A stretch of 64,000 nt of DNA from Fibrobacterota bacterium (GTDB taxonomy: Bacteria > Fibrobacterota > Fibrobacteria > UBA11236), in NCBI GenBank assembly GCA_019509785.1, contig JAEKLQ010000022.1, positions 62,001 through 126,000 on the forward strand. Reading direction: 5' to 3'. The translations under genes and the position numbers were made by a program. The stretch's first letter is position 1. Each line of letters starts with the position of its first letter. Below the pieces are notes generated by a model. That model saw only the letters and a program-made list of their open reading frames with translations, made no database searches and was not told where the DNA came from. Positions 35,357-41,990 of the stretch are shown here, piece by piece.

Positions 35357-36307
35357 ATGCCCGAGCTCCCCGACATCACCGTCTACGTGGAACGCCTCGA
35401 AGCGCTCGTTGCGGGCCGCACCTTGCAAGGCATGCGTCTGTCCAGCCCCTTCCTGCTGCGCACGGTCGATCCGCCCTTGGATTCCTTCTCCGGGAGGGAG
35501 GTAACGGGCGTGTTACGAAGGGGAAAGCGCATCGTTTTCGCCTTCGCGGGCGGGTCCCGCCTGGCCCTGCACCTCATGATCGCTGGGAGATTGCATTGGA
35601 AGGCGGCCGGGGCGCCTGTTCCCAAGGGGAATGGGCTTATGGCCATGGATTTCGCCGAGGGGAGCCTCATCCTCACCGAAAGCGGCATCAAGAAGCGCGC
35701 GGCGCTATTCGCTTTTCCCGATCAGGCCGCTTTGGAGGCGAAGTTCCCGGTGGGACTGGAGCCGCTGGATGCGGGCCTCCGGGAGTTCGCGGCCAGGTTG
35801 CGCCTGGAGAACCACACCTTGAAGCGCGCGCTTACCGATCCGCGGCTTTTCAGCGGCATCGGCAACTCCTATTCCGATGAGATCCTCCATCAGGCGAAGC
35901 TTTCCCCGGTGATGCTGACGGGGAGGATGGGCGACGCGGAGATCGCGGCCCTGTACGCCGCCACCCGGGATGTGCTGTCGCGCTGGACCGAAGCATTGAG
36001 GGAGGAGACGGGCGAGGGCTTTCCGGAAAAGGTCACGGCTTTCAGGAAGGGGATGGCGGTGCATGGACGGTACGGCCAGCCCTGCCCGGTTTGCGGCAGC
36101 CCGGTGCAGCGCATCCGCTACGCCGAAAACGAAACCAACTATTGCCCGACTTGCCAGACGGGCGGCAAGCTCTTGGCCGACCGCGCATTGTCCTCGTTGC
36201 TCAAGAAGGATTGGCCTCGCAGCCTGGAAGACATGGAAAAGATGCTGGCGCGCCATAAGGAAACCATCGCCGGCGGCGAGGCCGGAATGGGGGCCGGAAC
36301 GGCCTGA
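35357..36307 (+). CDS. Fpg/Nei-family DNA glycosylase
   Basis: A 316-residue base-excision-repair glycosylase/AP lyase. The catalytic N-terminus is MPELPDITVYVE: Pro and Glu after the removed Met, the two essential residues, are present, while the next acidic position is Asp instead of the usual Glu. The helix-two-turn-helix region (RLFSGIGNSYSDEILHQAKLSP) is well conserved, as is the C-terminal zinc finger (CPVCGSPVQRIRYAENETNYCPTCQ, split here only for its C-x2-C pairs). A 40-residue extension follows the finger. It belongs to the MPELPD subgroup of Fpg/Nei relatives, so substrate preference (8-oxoguanine or oxidised pyrimidines) is not assigned. Confidence 0.9.
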   Translation: MPELPDITVYVERLEALVAGRTLQGMRLSSPFLLRTVDPPLDSFSGREVTGVLRRGKRIVFAFAGGSRLALHLMIAGRLHWKAAGAPVPKGNGLMAMDFAEGSLILTESGIKKRAALFAFPDQAALEAKFPVGLEPLDAGLREFAARLRLENHTLKRALTDPRLFSGIGNSYSDEILHQAKLSPVMLTGRMGDAEIAALYAATRDVLSRWTEALREETGEGFPEKVTAFRKGMAVHGRYGQPCPVCGSPVQRIRYAENETNYCPTCQTGGKLLADRALSSLLKKDWPRSLEDMEKMLARHKETIAGGEAGMGAGTA

Positions 36308-36401
36308 ACCGGGCCCCTTCGGAACGGGTGGCGCCGAAGGGAGTCGCCTTAAGACCGGACGACCTGTTGCCGTACGGGCCGCAAAAACCTATCTCCCGGA
36401 C

Positions 36402-36734
36402 ATGGGATTCCTCGTTCGCCTAATCGTCAGCATGGTCAGCTTAGGCTTGGCCGCCCGCATCATCCCGGGCATTTACGTGAGCGACTGGGTGACCCTGCTA
36501 CTGGCCGCCTTGCTCTTATCCGTGGTCAACGCGATCATCAAACCCATCTTCGTCCTCCTCACCCTGCCATTCACCATCCTCACCTTGGGGCTTTTCCTGC
36601 TGGTGGTGAACGCGGCCATGCTCGGCCTGGTAGCGTGGCTGTTACCCGGATTCTCCATCGCCGGGCTGGTGCCCGCCGTGTTGGGGTGGCTGGTCATGGC
36701 GGTGGTGGGCGGGATCCTCAATACCCTTATCTGA
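36402..36734 (+). CDS. Small four-helix membrane protein of the YvlD / phage-holin-like family
   Basis: A 110-residue inner-membrane protein with four hydrophobic helices: LVRLIVSMVSLGLAARIIPG, WVTLLLAALLLSVVNAIIKPI, LLTLPFTILTLGLFLLVVNAAM and LVPAVLGWLVMAVVGGIL. The V-N-A-I-I-K-P-I and LTLPFTILTLGLFLLVVNA phrases are hallmarks of the YvlD/PF04020 family, annotated as phage holin-like but found as ordinary chromosomal genes. It is probably not a holin, since there are no lysis or phage genes nearby. The role is unknown; relatives are linked to envelope stress. A longer frame beginning at 36063 overlaps the glycosylase gene and is rejected. Confidence 0.85.
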   Translation: MGFLVRLIVSMVSLGLAARIIPGIYVSDWVTLLLAALLLSVVNAIIKPIFVLLTLPFTILTLGLFLLVVNAAMLGLVAWLLPGFSIAGLVPAVLGWLVMAVVGGILNTLI

Positions 36735-36846
36735 GATTTAGGCATCCGGGGCGGCCCAAAGCCGGCCCCGGTGACGGTCGTTCATTCCGCGACCGGGGCA
36801 GCCTGTAACGTACAGGGTACGGTCGAGCGGTTTATCTAGACTGCGC

Positions 36847-38208
36847 TCACTTCTCCAGGAAGATGTTGCCGGTCCAAGCGGTATTCCCATCCAGGGCCAG
36901 GGAGGCGATGTACCGCCCGGCCTGCGCCCCTTTGGCGTTCCAGAACGCTTCGTGGCTACCGCTGGATACTACGCCTTTCACGAGGGTGGCGACCCGCTTG
37001 CCCTGGGTATCGAATACGGCCAGGGTCAGGCGCCGGGATTCGCTTAGGCGGTATTGGATGGACACCTGGGCCAAGGCCGGATTGTAGCGGACCTTGAAGG
37101 CGGTCGCGCCTGGGACCTTGGTTTGAGGACCTTCGCCGATCGAGATCACGCTGCTCCCGAAACCCGCGGACTGTACGTTCTTGAAAATCGCGGCGTCGGT
37201 GGTATCCGAAGGCCTGCCGGCGGTAATGACGCCTTCATAGAAGGTGCCCCCGCTCGAGTTGCTATTGTCGCCGCCGATGCCGAGGACGATGGCGCCTTTC
37301 AGGGTCCAATGCAGGACTGACGGAAGGGCGCCGTCGTAGGCGGTGTTCAGAACTCCGGATTGCGCGTTCCCGGATTTGATCGCGTAGTTGGTCGAACTCG
37401 TCTTGAGGATGCCGAAGGCGAAATCGACGGGCAAGGAGATGTTTTTAGTATTCGCCGGATGCGCGCCATTGAGCTCACCCCAACCCGGATCTCCCGACTT
37501 GGCGCCTCCCGCCCAGACGCCGGCCTCTAAATCGGCAGCGAACCAGGGGCCTTTTCCATCGCCCTGTCCCCAAAACGATTCCCCGAAAAGCAAGGTGGCC
37601 ATGTTCCCGGTCCCCCCGCTGCAATTGTCCGTCGATGCGTTTCCGAAGTCCCAGCAGCATGAGGCGCCCGGGTTATGCTTCCCGTCCGCGATCTCGTAAA
37701 TGCCCTGGGGCTGGCTGCCAGTCGGCATCCCTTTGGTAGCGTCGTTCCGGTAGCCGTCTTGCACGATCATGTAAAGCCCGTAAATCTTATGCCCCGCGAT
37801 CATCTGGGTGTGGCCTTTGATATTGGCCTCGTTATCCGGCAGGGCGGCGGTTCCCGTGTAGCATCCCTTCGGGCCTTTGATGAGATCGTTGCCCTTCCCG
37901 GACTGATCATACATGATGGAAACCGTGCAGTTGCCGGAGCCGCAGAACGTCTCTTGAGCCGTCGTGTTCGCGTATCCGTCCTTTACGGTGACGTCCTGGG
38001 TGGCGCCAGCCGCGTTACGGACCTGATAGAGGGGCCCGGTGTAAGAATTGAGAAGGGGACGCGCCATGCTATATGCGGCGACGCACGGCGTGGCTCCGGT
38101 GGCGTAGATATCGCAAGGTCCGGCGGACGGGGAGGATTGCGATATCAAAAGACCGATTCCGACAGACAGGCCCGCATGGAGGGGGTTAAACCGGAAAAAT
38201 CTTGCCAT
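36847..38208 (-). CDS. Exported GH54 alpha-L-arabinofuranosidase with C-terminal sorting-type domain
   Basis: A 453-residue exported enzyme likely to release arabinofuranose from arabinan or arabinoxylan. After the signal peptide, residues ~30-355 match the GH54 (AbfB) catalytic domain from end to end: GPCDIYATGATPCVAAYSMAR, YTGPLYQVRNAAG, YDQSGKGNDL, a vicinal Cys pair (GASCCWDFG), WFAADLEAGVWAGG and GIGGDNSNSSGGTFYEGVITAG. From family knowledge, the nucleophile is the Glu of ADLE and the acid/base is the Asp of GGDNSN; both are present, as are the expected disulfide Cys. The C-terminal arabinose-binding CBM42 of fungal GH54 enzymes is absent. Instead a FlgD-like tail occurs (LAVFDTQGKRVATLVKG ... 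GRYIASLALDG). GAGGAG lies before the ATG. Confidence 0.9.
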   Translation of the reverse strand: MARFFRFNPLHAGLSVGIGLLISQSSPSAGPCDIYATGATPCVAAYSMARPLLNSYTGPLYQVRNAAGATQDVTVKDGYANTTAQETFCGSGNCTVSIMYDQSGKGNDLIKGPKGCYTGTAALPDNEANIKGHTQMIAGHKIYGLYMIVQDGYRNDATKGMPTGSQPQGIYEIADGKHNPGASCCWDFGNASTDNCSGGTGNMATLLFGESFWGQGDGKGPWFAADLEAGVWAGGAKSGDPGWGELNGAHPANTKNISLPVDFAFGILKTSSTNYAIKSGNAQSGVLNTAYDGALPSVLHWTLKGAIVLGIGGDNSNSSGGTFYEGVITAGRPSDTTDAAIFKNVQSAGFGSSVISIGEGPQTKVPGATAFKVRYNPALAQVSIQYRLSESRRLTLAVFDTQGKRVATLVKGVVSSGSHEAFWNAKGAQAGRYIASLALDGNTAWTGNIFLEK

Positions 38209-38515
38209 GCAATGCTCCTCTGAAGTTTTAGAAGTAAGACCCGAATGGAGGCCGAGAAGGAATCGCTCTTAAAGTAACGGGAATGGCCCGTTTACGCCGA
38301 AAGAAAGTGGCTTCGGTGGATGGCATGTTTCCATGATTTCCGGCTAATACTTCCCTAATTAGGGAGCTTCCGTAACGTAAGGGCGGGCGTACGCGAAGTC
38401 GCGGCGAGGAAATACCCGGCCTTGTCGAGGGAATACTCCGCCTTTACCAGGCGCGTTCCACGGACAAACCGAGGCTGAATTCCAGCCGCCGGTCCGCAGT
38501 TCCGTCCAGATATCG
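38209..38515. other. 307-bp intergenic gap between GH54 and the lone REC gene
   Basis: No supported gene. It contains a perfect 14-bp palindrome TCCCTAATTAGGGA (38352-38365) about 145 bp upstream of the GH54 start, an ACGGG/CCCGT stem near 38280, and AT-rich stretches that could hold the GH54 promoter. At the REC end, the frame of the REC gene continues after its stop for 23 sense codons ending in LEFSLGLSVERAW and a stop (38444-38515), which resembles the end of an outer-membrane beta-barrel protein. Confidence 0.5.
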
Positions 38516-38938
38516 TCAAACGGTTTTGGCGGTCACTTGCCGCCAGGTGCGCCCGACGGCCAAGAGCTTTTTGACCCGATCGGTAAGCTCGCCGGTCTTG
38601 AAAGGCTTCCGCAGGAAATCGGCTCCCGTGGGCGCTACGCCCAGGTCGATAAGCAGATTCGCCGAATAGGCGGAGATGAAGAGAACCCGGATGTCGGGAC
38701 GGATGATGCTGGCCCGGGTCGCCAATTCGCGGCCGTTCATGAACGGCATCAAGACGTCCGTAACCAGCAGTTCGATCGGCGTGTTCCGATCCAGGATGAG
38801 CTGGATGGCCTCGCGACCGCCAGGGGCTTCCAGGACGGGATACCCCGCTTCCTCCAATTGGAGGCGGATCAGGGTCCGCACCACTTTCTCATCGTCGACT
38901 ACGAGGATTGGGGGGAGGCTTTGCAGGTAATTTGGCAT
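38516..38938 (-). CDS. Stand-alone response-regulator receiver protein
   Basis: A 140-residue single-domain receiver. All key residues are present: acidic pair in ILVVDDEKVVRTL, phospho-acceptor Asp in ELLVTDVLMPFMNG, Ser in VLFISAYSANL and Lys in FLRKPFKTGEL. There is no output domain, so it acts through protein contact or by phosphotransfer. The ~20 residues after the domain are basic (VGRTWRQVTAKTV). It resembles the sigma-linked REC protein at 18741 in layout (LLVTDVLMPFMNGRELA versus LLITDQVMPPFMSGHELA), so the two may be paralogues. No kinase adjoins. There is no clear ribosome site; an AT-rich stretch near 38960 may be its promoter. Confidence 0.87.
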   Translation of the reverse strand: MPNYLQSLPPILVVDDEKVVRTLIRLQLEEAGYPVLEAPGGREAIQLILDRNTPIELLVTDVLMPFMNGRELATRASIIRPDIRVLFISAYSANLLIDLGVAPTGADFLRKPFKTGELTDRVKKLLAVGRTWRQVTAKTV

Positions 38939-39277
38939 TGGCGCACCGAAGACTCTAATCCGAATATAATCGGTACTTCGGCTCCCGGCTTGAAAAGATT
39001 GCTAGGACGTTGGGTTTATCGGGTGATGAGGCAGTTGAATCCGGTTTCCTTTTATTTTCCTTGCGGAACGAAACCGGGGAAACCTTATTAGAAGGTTGCT
39101 CCGAGTCCAAGTAGATCGCTTCGGGCCCGAAGCCAGGCGCGTTTCCGGTAACGCCGGCGCCCCTTTCCCCGACCCATGCTATGACCTTCCCCGGGCTGGC
39201 GGGCTTAATGCGAAGCAATAAAGTAAATTCGGACGAAATCCCCTGGACCGGAGGAGGACTCAATCGCGAGGAGAAGC
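38939..39277. other. 339-bp intergenic gap between the REC gene and a lipoprotein gene
   Basis: No supported gene; the open frames here are shadows. Features seen are a perfect 16-bp palindrome GCTTCGGGCCCGAAGC (39118-39133), an AACCTT/AAGGTT hairpin (around 39081-39097) and an AT-rich patch at 39207-39228 that may be the promoter of the lipoprotein gene at 39278. The REC gene is read away from this gap on the minus strand, so it is a divergent promoter region. Confidence 0.5.
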
Positions 39278-39766
39278 ATGCGGAATATCGAACGGGCCCG
39301 TAAAGTTTTCTTGGTTTCTGCAATTCTGTTACTGGCTTTGGGATGCTTGCTTTCGGGCTGCGCCACCAATTCCGAGCCGGACCCCACGGTTCATTTCGAT
39401 TCACCCAAGATGAACGATAGCGTTGTCGGCCCGAACGTCTTCGTGAAATTGGCGACGACCCATTTCCAGTTTGCCGGCGCGGCGGCGGCCAAGCGGGCCG
39501 CGACCTCCGAAGCGGCAGCGGCCGCTGGGACAGCGGCGTACGGATCTTCCTCATCGAGCGATGTGGTTGGCCACATCCATCTGTTCCTGGATAAACCGGT
39601 GGGCCTGGATGTCGATGCGGTGGAACAATTGTCCAAGTCCGATACGGTGACCCTGACGGGCTTAACCGCCGGCAAGCATTACCTGATCGCCGAAGGGGCG
39701 AATGCCAATCACGATGATATCGAGAGCATGGAAGATTCGGTGGCCTTCACCGTCGTTATCCACTAA
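39278..39766 (+). CDS. Small lipoprotein with DUF4399-like domain
   Basis: A 162-residue predicted lipoprotein (LLALGCLLSGC lipobox). After an Ala-rich linker containing a run of Ala and Ser, the C-terminal ~80 residues read VGHIHLFLDKPVGLDVDAVEQL ... TLTGLTAGKHYLIAEGANANHDDI. The G-H-x-H-L-F-L-D and A-G-K-H-Y-L-x-x-x-x-A-N-x-N-H motifs match the DUF4399-like beta-sandwich, in which His residues often suggest metal binding. The start is supported by GAGGAG. The haem-c lipoprotein gene begins 43 bp downstream in the same direction, so the pair may be an operon of periplasmic redox or metal proteins. Confidence 0.7.
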   Translation: MRNIERARKVFLVSAILLLALGCLLSGCATNSEPDPTVHFDSPKMNDSVVGPNVFVKLATTHFQFAGAAAAKRAATSEAAAAAGTAAYGSSSSSDVVGHIHLFLDKPVGLDVDAVEQLSKSDTVTLTGLTAGKHYLIAEGANANHDDIESMEDSVAFTVVIH

Positions 39767-39809
39767 GCAGAGACTTCCGGGGCGCCGCCGCCCCGGGCCT
39801 TTCGACCCC

Positions 39810-40283
39810 ATGTCCTTCCGCCGCGCGCGCCTGGCCCGCCTTCCGATGGTCCTTCTGTCGTTGGCCCTTCTCCCGTCGGCACTGGCGGGATGCCAGTTCG
39901 GTACCACCCATTCCCCCCCGAAGCCGATCGTGACCGAGGGTTGCCTGGTGGATTGCGCCTATGAACCGGCCCGCCGCCTGGTGAGCCTTTACTGCGCCGA
40001 TTGCCATGCCCAAGCCGGGAACAACGAGTCCCATGACGATGCCTGGGGGCATGCCATCCGCCTGGACACCTATGAGGAATGGGCGAAAGGCAGCGGGAAA
40101 TTGCTGGAGCGACTGGATTCCAATGTCGCCGCGGCCCAGGATCCCCCGGTCGATCCCATGCCCTCGACGGGGTTTCCCTATCAGCCCTCCCAGGCCGAAC
40201 GCGATACCCTGCTGGCGTGGCTAAAGCGCGGCTCGCCCAATACCCCGGACGGTCTGCCCGATTCCGCCGCGACGGGACCCTAA
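39810..40283 (+). CDS. Lipoprotein with one c-type haem site
   Basis: A 157-residue predicted lipoprotein (LLSLALLPSALAGC lipobox) with a single haem c motif, SLYCADCHAQ (C-x-x-C-H), about residue 70. After it comes a polar stretch with Trp and Tyr, then DPMPSTGFPYQPSQAERDTLLAWLKRGSP; the Met of DPMP is a candidate axial ligand, and the ERDTLLAWLKRG helix is the usual last helix of cytochrome c domains in planctomycete- and FCB-type proteins. It probably carries electrons or acts as a redox tag in the periplasm. The longer upstream frame to 39702 overlaps the previous gene and is rejected. Confidence 0.78.
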   Translation: MSFRRARLARLPMVLLSLALLPSALAGCQFGTTHSPPKPIVTEGCLVDCAYEPARRLVSLYCADCHAQAGNNESHDDAWGHAIRLDTYEEWAKGSGKLLERLDSNVAAAQDPPVDPMPSTGFPYQPSQAERDTLLAWLKRGSPNTPDGLPDSAATGP

Positions 40284-40330
40284 CTACTGGGGCCGTCCCT
40301 GGACTTAAACCCCTGAAGCCAGGGCCCTCC

Positions 40331-41335
40331 TCAACCCGGCCCTGAACCCGCGGCGGCCTTACGCAAGCGATCCATGATGGCCGCCCCGAGACCCCGTTCC
40401 GGCACGGCTTCGGCCAGGATCAGATCCAAGCCTGCGGCATCCAGACGGTGCAGGCATGCGAACAGGCGGGCGGCGGCTTCGCGCAGATCGCCGTCAGGGG
40501 AAAGCGTTTCCGTCGCCGCATAGGGCCCATCCGGGGCGCGACGGAAGGCCAGGTAACCCAGGCGTAACGTGGCATCGGAGGGAATCTCTTCGCCCGCATG
40601 GATCCGCAAGGGGGTGCGCGGGGCATAATGGCCGGGGAGTTGGCCCGGGGCCTGCGGCCGGGCCGCCGCCGCGGGAGCCATGGCGATGGCGCCGATGGCC
40701 GCTTCGATGGCTTCGCGCGGCACGCCTCCCGCCCGCAGTAACACGGGAGTTTCCCCCGCCAGGGATACTATGGTCGACTCCACCCCCACCGTGCAAGGTC
40801 CGCCGTCGAGGATGAGATCGATGCCCGCCTCGCCGGCTTGGAAAGGGGCTTGAAAATGGGCCTGCACGTGGGCGGCCGTGGTGGGGCTCAGGCGTCCGAA
40901 GGGATTGGCGCTGGGGGCCGCCAGGGGGAAGCCCGCGGCGCGGATGAGCGCGAGCGCCACCGGATGGGCGGGCATACGCACCGCCACGGTGGGCAGGCCC
41001 GAGGTGGCCAGGTCCGGCACGTCGGAAGCCTTGGGCAGGACCAAGGTGAGAGGACCCGGCCAAAAGCGATCCATCAGGTCCGTGGCGCGCGGGTCGCGCC
41101 GCGCCTCCGGGGCGATCAGGGCTTCGAATTGGGACCTTTCCGCCACGTGGAGGATGAGGGGATCGAAGAATGGGCGGCGCTTGGCCTCGAAGATCTTGGC
41201 CAGCGCCAGGGGGTCATGCGCCTTGGCGCCCAGGCCGTAGACGGTTTCCGTGGGGAAGGCGACGAGCCCGCCCGCGCGCAGCGCATCGGCGGCGCGGCGT
41301 AGCGCATCGGGCGTCGCGGGGGAGAGGGGGATCAT
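40331..41335 (-). CDS. tsaC: L-threonylcarbamoyladenylate synthase (TsaC/Sua5 type)
   Basis: A 334-residue enzyme that makes threonylcarbamoyl-AMP from Thr, bicarbonate and ATP for the t6A37 modification of tRNAs. The YrdC/TsaC domain occupies residues 1-215: GGLVAFPTETVYGLGAKA, EAKRRPFFDPLILHV, FWPGPLTLVLPK, VAVRMPAHPVALALI, AAPSANPFGRLSPTTAAHV and VGVESTIVSL. The longer Sua5-type C-terminal domain is present (APGQLPGHYAPRTPLRI), so it is the long Sua5/YwlC form and not the short TsaC. It follows flgM on the same strand with a hairpin between them. Confidence 0.94.
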   Translation of the reverse strand: MIPLSPATPDALRRAADALRAGGLVAFPTETVYGLGAKAHDPLALAKIFEAKRRPFFDPLILHVAERSQFEALIAPEARRDPRATDLMDRFWPGPLTLVLPKASDVPDLATSGLPTVAVRMPAHPVALALIRAAGFPLAAPSANPFGRLSPTTAAHVQAHFQAPFQAGEAGIDLILDGGPCTVGVESTIVSLAGETPVLLRAGGVPREAIEAAIGAIAMAPAAAARPQAPGQLPGHYAPRTPLRIHAGEEIPSDATLRLGYLAFRRAPDGPYAATETLSPDGDLREAAARLFACLHRLDAAGLDLILAEAVPERGLGAAIMDRLRKAAAGSGPG

Positions 41336-41401
41336 CGCGGGAAAGATAGGAACCGCTTTTTCCGGGAAGGAGGCCGGCTGGGAAGCGGAGACGGAAACGC
41401 A

Positions 41402-41424
41402 AACGCCTCCGGGGAGGAGGCGTT
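41402..41424 (-). terminator. Probable terminator after flgM
   Basis: A perfect 9-bp stem AACGCCTCC/GGAGGCGTT (41402-41410 with 41416-41424) around a 5-nt loop, about 80 nt past the flgM stop on the minus strand and ~65 nt before the tsaC start. The minus-strand tail after the stem is T-rich but interrupted, so efficiency may be modest. It would separate flgM transcription from tsaC. Confidence 0.65.
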
Positions 41425-41501
41425 CGGTCTGAAAGTGCGGGTCCGTTACGCGGGTATGCCCAGATTATAGGACCCGGCCGCGCCGCAATGCAAGCGGGAC
41501 C

Positions 41502-41804
41502 CTACACGAGCATGTTGGCGATGCGCTCCGCGATGGTTTCCACCATCTTCGGGTCCATGTGGTAATTACCGGAGTTGACCAGCGATTTCAGCCTGCCAAC
41601 CTTAAGGTATTGCTCGTTTTCGTAGTCCGATCCGGATTCATGTCCGGCGAGCGCCTTGGCCGAATCCGAAAGATCGACCTCGTCGTGGGCTTCGGGCGCG
41701 GCCTTTTTGGCCTTGACCGCTTTGCCATCCTTGGGATCCTTGAGGCCGAGATCCCGTTGCGCCACCAGTCGGGCGACTTCGTTTACGATATCCGTGCTGT
41801 TCAT
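41502..41804 (-). CDS. flgM: FlgM-like anti-sigma-28 factor
   Basis: A 100-residue protein matching the FlgM family: DEVDLSDSAKALAG in the middle, then the sigma-binding C-terminal helices EQYLKVGRLKSLVNSGNYHMDPKMVETIAERIANML, a good match to the usual ...VARLKAAIASGxYxVDxxKIAxxLL. The N-terminal half is charged and Lys/Ala-rich, as in unstructured FlgM proteins that pass through the flagellar export channel. FlgM holds FliA (sigma-28) inactive until the hook is complete. A sigma-28-type promoter lies ~77 nt upstream, which is the usual autoregulatory arrangement. No other flagellar gene is in the window; the neighbouring upstream genes are the glycosyltransferases. Confidence 0.87.
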   Translation of the reverse strand: MNSTDIVNEVARLVAQRDLGLKDPKDGKAVKAKKAAPEAHDEVDLSDSAKALAGHESGSDYENEQYLKVGRLKSLVNSGNYHMDPKMVETIAERIANMLV

Positions 41805-41880
41805 ACTATACCTGCTTTTGCCTGTTTGGCTTCTAGATTAAGTCTAAGAAGTCATATTCCCCCATGGTGTTCCTACCCCT

Positions 41881-41909
41881 AATATCGACAAAGTTATGAA
41901 CGCACTTTA
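41881..41909 (-). promoter_or_regulatory. Sigma-28 (FliA/SigD) type promoter upstream of flgM
   Basis: On the minus strand the sequence reads TAAA, 16 nt, then GTCGATATT (TAAA at 41909-41906, GTCGATATT at 41889-41881). The accepted SigD/FliA pattern is TAAA, 14-16 nt, GCCGATAT/GCCGATAA, so the -35 is perfect and the -10 matches at 7 of 8 positions. The predicted start, near 41875, leaves a leader of ~70 nt before the flgM ATG at 41804. It overlaps no gene, since the preceding glycosyltransferase stops at 41991. Confidence 0.75.
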
Positions 41910-41990
41910 ACTCTGATTTAATCGCCATCCCGCGCCATTTCGTCATTGACGCAAACTTCGCAAACGGGAATGAGTCTAAACGCCGGCGGT

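Noticed and set aside
36402-36734. Phage holin or prophage remnant
   Set aside because: The YvlD-type four-helix family is annotated as holin-like but is chromosomal and widespread; no other phage gene is near.
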